From Qipengyuania sp. (GTDB lineage Bacteria > Pseudomonadota > Alphaproteobacteria > Sphingomonadales > Sphingomonadaceae), in assembly GCA_019745075.1 (NCBI GenBank), contig JAIETR010000067.1:1-36361 (forward strand): DNA of 36,361 nucleotides. The letters run 5' to 3'. Every line of letters starts with the position of its first letter. The stretch's first letter is position 1. The notes beneath the pieces were generated by a model. The model saw only the letters and a list, made by a program, of their open reading frames with translations, was not told the DNA's origin and made no database searches. Shown here piece after piece: positions 34,301-36,361 of this stretch. The position numbers were made by a program, and so were the translations under genes.

Positions 34301-34538
34301 CGTCAGCTTCAATTACGAAGGACCGTCAATTCCGGTTCTTAATCCGACACGCGACAATAACGAGTTCATTCGCTATCCAGCGGAATGGCTGATCAACACG
34401 GGCGTTTATTTCGATATCGACGAGCGCACTCGCTTTACATTGAGCGTGACCAATCTATTCGACAACATTGGGACGATCCCACGCACGATCGACGCACTCG
34501 GCCGTCGTTACTCGGCATCGTTCCGCACGCGCTTCTGA
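31320..34538 (+). CDS. TonB-dependent outer-membrane receptor, second copy, with N-terminal calcium-loop-like motif
   Basis: This receptor has 1072 residues from the ATG at 31320. The signal peptide is cut near APVHA-Q. Before the plug lies an unusual segment, CPDSNADGVCD (47-57), which fits D-x-N-x-D-G-x-x-D, the calcium loop of thrombospondin type 3 and dockerin-like repeats, bracketed by two cysteines. IVVTGSRIRRP (71-81) and the plug follow: LTNVADALNELPTVRGS, LSLINGRRVVSS and GGAPTYGSDAIAGVVNVIL. The barrel ends YSASFRTRF with the terminal Phe. Loop cysteines are again paired (DLCTPAART and RNCQAF; NACFDNPN and NAFCSLI). The plug differs clearly from the first receptor's, so the two are not a recent duplication. 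In-frame codons upstream to 31260 lack a signal peptide character. Ligand unknown. Confidence 0.9.
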   Translation: MLKIFPVGGSRRVALFAGVGLAALAFTAPVHAQDAAAAQSGDSTQACPDSNADGVCDAPVNADGSEEEGTIVVTGSRIRRPNFDTLEPITTVTGQYIETRGLTNVADALNELPTVRGSVTPDGAQSTFGVGVNFINSFGLSTNRTLSLINGRRVVSSNPPTIFGPAAPGLQVDLNIIPTILTERVDNLSVGGAPTYGSDAIAGVVNVILKTRYDGIQVAATTGVSDRGDNFRYNLSGVIGQNFFDGRANITASVAYDKTEGVLASQRERSRAGLFSVANPSAEVAARLGPAGRTPANDGRFNPNVGFNESGTDGVPGSVLITNRRINVLTRGGLIFGGPLGVNLPSGTPGVPGSAASNPNATQFDINGNLVPFNIGTRFTTGGIDVSGGDGFSLLPFGQITSDLERLTTNLFFNFDITDNVRFFAEGTYYNAKATELTRQPTYNAVIFGGQSGGLTFRSDNPLLTDQARAALLAAGVTNFTLSRAGDDIVLTNPTSKTDLYRLVGGLAGDFQLGGRDFNWEISANFGRSDSSFLQSTLNQQRFANAVNVARNASGQIVCTTAPTRNGGTGFAAPGSTPIADPNCVPLNLFGLGVSSAAARAYVTQDTVARTRLDQLVLNANLGGSLFDLWNAGPIGFNIGAEYRKETGVFTPDPFQQAGLGRAVAIPAVQGDFNIKEAFGEVLVPLISPSNDFPIIHRAEIVGRGRYVDNSITGQFFAWTAGGVFAPIRDIEFRGNYTRSFRAPSITELFSPQQNIFNFVPDLCTPAARTQGPDPATRTRNCQAFLAAFPNATPLDAASGSVPGLTGGNPNLDNEKANSFTYGVIVRPRFLSRFSASADYISIKIASPIASLNASQIANACFDNPNFNTSDPANGNAFCSLIRRFPAGSINPDTGRDRGGQVDSTTANPGVRGGFVNGVAIDFSGIQFGLNYAMPLSGIGVPGNITVNGSALNIRRRLTNITGVSPSQEQGLAGDPKWAAQANVYYDADDWGTYVSFNYEGPSIPVLNPTRDNNEFIRYPAEWLINTGVYFDIDERTRFTLSVTNLFDNIGTIPRTIDALGRRYSASFRTRF

Positions 34539-34561
34539 TTGGGGCAGAATTCGCTCGAACA

Positions 34562-34593
34562 GGGCCACTCCCCGGCGGGGGGGTGGCCTTTTT
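34562..34593 (+). terminator. Intrinsic terminator after the second receptor
   Basis: GGCCAC (34563-34568) pairs with GTGGCC (34583-34588), and the inner CCCC (34570-34573) pairs with GGGG. Five T follow (34589-34593). The stem has one mismatch or bulge. Confidence 0.8.
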
Positions 34594-34640
34594 CGTCTTC
34601 ATATCTCAGGATTTGGACTTTGATCCGAGTTCCGGCAAAC

Positions 34641-34670
34641 AAAAGGGCTCGTTAAGGGGACCCTTCTTTT
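34641..34670 (-). terminator. Possible weak terminator downstream of clpB
   Basis: Read on the minus strand, AAAAGAAGGG (34670-34661) and CCCTTTT (34647-34641) can form a short stem ending in a T-rich stretch, 18 bp after the clpB stop. The stem is short and the loop is 13 bases, so confidence is low. Confidence 0.3.
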
Positions 34671-34687
34671 CTCCATTACGTCGGCAA

Positions 34688-36361
34688 TCAGCCCACCACC
34701 ATCGCCAGCGCCCCGTCGCCTTCGTCAATCTTCAGCGTGCTGCCGTCGGGCACCTCGCCCTGGAGGATCTTCTCAGCCAGCGGGTCCTGGAGGTAGCGCT
34801 GCACCGCGCGTTTCAGGGGCCGCGCGCCGTAGACCGGATCGTAGCCGACGCGCCCCAGCCAGCGCTTGGCCGCCTCGGTCAGCTCGATCACGATCTTGCG
34901 CTCGGACAGCAGCTTCTGCACTCGCGCCACCTGCAGTTCGACGATCGGCGCCATGTGCTCCTGGCCCAGCCGGTGGAACAGGACGATCTCGTCGAGCCGG
35001 TTGAGGAACTCGGGGCGGAAATGGCCGCGCACGATATCCATAACCTGCGGTTCGACATCCTTGACGTCCTGCCCGTCTTCCATCTGCGCGAGGAACTGGC
35101 TGCCGAGGTTGCTGGTGAGGATGATCAGCGTGTTGGTGAAATCGACCACCCGGCCCTGCCCATCGGTCAGGCGGCCGTCGTCGAGCACCTGGAGGAGGAT
35201 GTTGAAGACGTCGGGGTGCGCCTTCTCGACCTCGTCGAACAGCACCACCTGATAGGGGCGGCGGCGCACCGCCTCGGTCAGCACCCCGCCCTCGTCGTAA
35301 CCGACATAGCCCGGGGGCGCGCCGATCAGCCGGGCGACCGCGTGCTTCTCCATGAACTCGCTCATGTCGATACGGACCATGGCGGCGTCGTCGTCGAACA
35401 GGAAGCCGGCGAGCGCCTTGGTCAGCTCGGTCTTGCCGACGCCGGTGGGGCCGAGGAACAGGAACGAGCCGAGCGGGCGATTGGGGTCCTGTAACCCGGC
35501 CCGCGCGCGGCGCACGGCCTTGCTGACCGCCTCGATCGCCTGCGCCTGGCCGATCACGCGCTTGCCGATGATGCTTTCCATCGCCAGCAGCTTGTCGCGC
35601 TCGCCGGCCAGCATGCGGTCGACCGGAATGCCGGTCCAGCGGCTCACGACGCTGGCGATGTCGTCCTCGGTCACGCGCTCTCGCAGCATGGCGTTCTCGG
35701 AGTGGCTCTCGGCCTCCGCCATGCGCTTCTCGAGCTCGGGAATGCGGCCGTATTGCAGCTCGCCCGCCTTGGCCAGATCGCCGGTGCGCTGCGCCTGTTC
35801 GAGCTCGAGCTTGGCGGCGTCGAGCTCCTCCTTGACCTTCGTCCCGGCCTGAATCTTGTCGCGCTCGTTCTGCCACCGGGTGGTGAGTTCGCTCGACTGC
35901 TGCTCGAGATCGGCGAGCTCCTTGCGCAGCGCCGCGAGCCGGTCTTTCGAGGCGGCGTCGGTCTCGCGCTGGAGCGCCTGCTCCTCGATCTTCAATTGGA
36001 TGATGCGCCGGTCGAGGTTCTCGATCTCCTCGGGCTTGCTCTCGACTTCCATCCGCAGCCGGCTCGCGGCCTCGTCCATCAGGTCGATGGCCTTGTCGGG
36101 CAGGAAGCGGTTCTGGATGTAGCGGTTGGAGAGCTGCGCCGCGGCGACGATCGCCCCGTCGGTGATCGTCACCCCGTGATGGAGCTCGTATTTCTCCTTG
36201 AGCCCGCGCAGCATCGAGATCGTGTCCTCGACGCTCGGCTCGTCGATATAGACCGGCTGGAAGCGGCGCTGGAGCGCGGGGTCCTTCTCGACGTATTTCT
36301 GGTATTCGTCGAGCGTGGTGGCGCCGATGCAGTGCAGCTCGCCGCGGCTGAGCGCGGGCTT
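34688..36361 (-). CDS. clpB: ATP-dependent disaggregase ClpB, N-terminus outside window
   Basis: ClpB is a hexameric AAA+ chaperone that, with DnaK, rescues aggregated proteins. 557 residues are visible, about two thirds of the usual 860 or so. The visible part begins inside the first ATPase domain ([20 protein letters not shown], then RRFQPV with the arginine finger region). It runs through the long coiled-coil middle domain ([20 protein letters not shown] ... [19 protein letters not shown]), which separates ClpB from ClpA and ClpC. The second ATPase domain has Walker [14 protein letters not shown] and Walker [17 protein letters not shown]. The sensor/C-terminal domain reads [20 protein letters not shown]. 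The frame is open to the window edge. Confidence 0.97.
   Translation of the reverse strand, partial: KPALSRGELHCIGATTLDEYQKYVEKDPALQRRFQPVYIDEPSVEDTISMLRGLKEKYELHHGVTITDGAIVAAAQLSNRYIQNRFLPDKAIDLMDEAASRLRMEVESKPEEIENLDRRIIQLKIEEQALQRETDAASKDRLAALRKELADLEQQSSELTTRWQNERDKIQAGTKVKEELDAAKLELEQAQRTGDLAKAGELQYGRIPELEKRMAEAESHSENAMLRERVTEDDIASVVSRWTGIPVDRMLAGERDKLLAMESIIGKRVIGQAQAIEAVSKAVRRARAGLQDPNRPLGSFLFLGPTGVGKTELTKALAGFLFDDDAAMVRIDMSEFMEKHAVARLIGAPPGYVGYDEGGVLTEAVRRRPYQVVLFDEVEKAHPDVFNILLQVLDDGRLTDGQGRVVDFTNTLIILTSNLGSQFLAQMEDGQDVKDVEPQVMDIVRGHFRPEFLNRLDEIVLFHRLGQEHMAPIVELQVARVQKLLSERKIVIELTEAAKRWLGRVGYDPVYGARPLKRAVQRYLQDPLAEKILQGEVPDGSTLKIDEGDGALAMVVG

Overview
The window looks like chromosome of a GC-rich alphaproteobacterium, most likely a sphingomonad (Sphingomonadales). 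The reasons are the gene order argS - SPOR protein - nagZ - scpA - scpB - tatA - tatB - tatC, the ispH - thrB - rnhA run, the Tad/Flp pilus genes named in the Caulobacter cpa style, and two large TonB-dependent receptors with the IVVTGSRI segment after the signal peptide. I see no tRNA, rRNA, CRISPR array, insertion sequence or prophage gene. Most of the window reads as core chromosome.

Layout. 1-2189 (minus): a truncated aspartate/glutamate leucyltransferase (bpt) and an ACT-regulated threonine dehydratase, separated by a short region with several TTAACC-type boxes. 2302-4616 (plus): an exported YtcJ-like amidohydrolase, then two related small exported single-span proteins and a strong terminator. 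4720-12022 (minus): tatCBA, scpBA, nagZ, a SPOR-domain protein, argS and an uncharacterised lipoprotein, mostly overlapping or a few bases apart. 12114-14534 (plus): ispH, thrB (TTG start) and rnhA. 14531-16587 (minus): an FAD-dependent oxidoreductase and an alpha/beta hydrolase with overlapping start and stop codons. 16689-24197 (plus): cpaA, cpaB, cpaC, cpaD, cpaE, tadB, tadC. 24246-27009 (minus): a MarR regulator, a short-chain dehydrogenase and a thiolase. 27322-34538: two TonB-dependent receptors (plus) around a small exported hypothetical protein (minus). 34688-36361 (minus): the C-terminal two thirds of ClpB.

How the genes work together. Tat exports folded proteins. ScpAB is the kleisin/winged-helix part of the condensin complex. 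NagZ and the SPOR protein belong to peptidoglycan turnover and division. ThrB and the threonine dehydratase sit on the same amino-acid pathway but in separate operons. The thiolase and dehydrogenase can do the last two oxidation steps of a beta-oxidation-type pathway. The pilus locus has peptidase, secretin, lipoprotein, TadZ-like and platform proteins, but neither a pilin nor the CpaF/TadA ATPase.

Most worth a second look: the missing ATPase and pilin of the Tad locus; the tandem small exported proteins; a calcium-loop-like motif at the N-terminus of the second TonB receptor; an enlarged CpaA; a 7-bp inverted pair of CtrA-like half-sites with centres 21 bp apart; and a hairpin that could cover the ispH ribosome-binding site. 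I did not find a complete, clearly new multi-gene system. Everything here was read by eye, without database searches.
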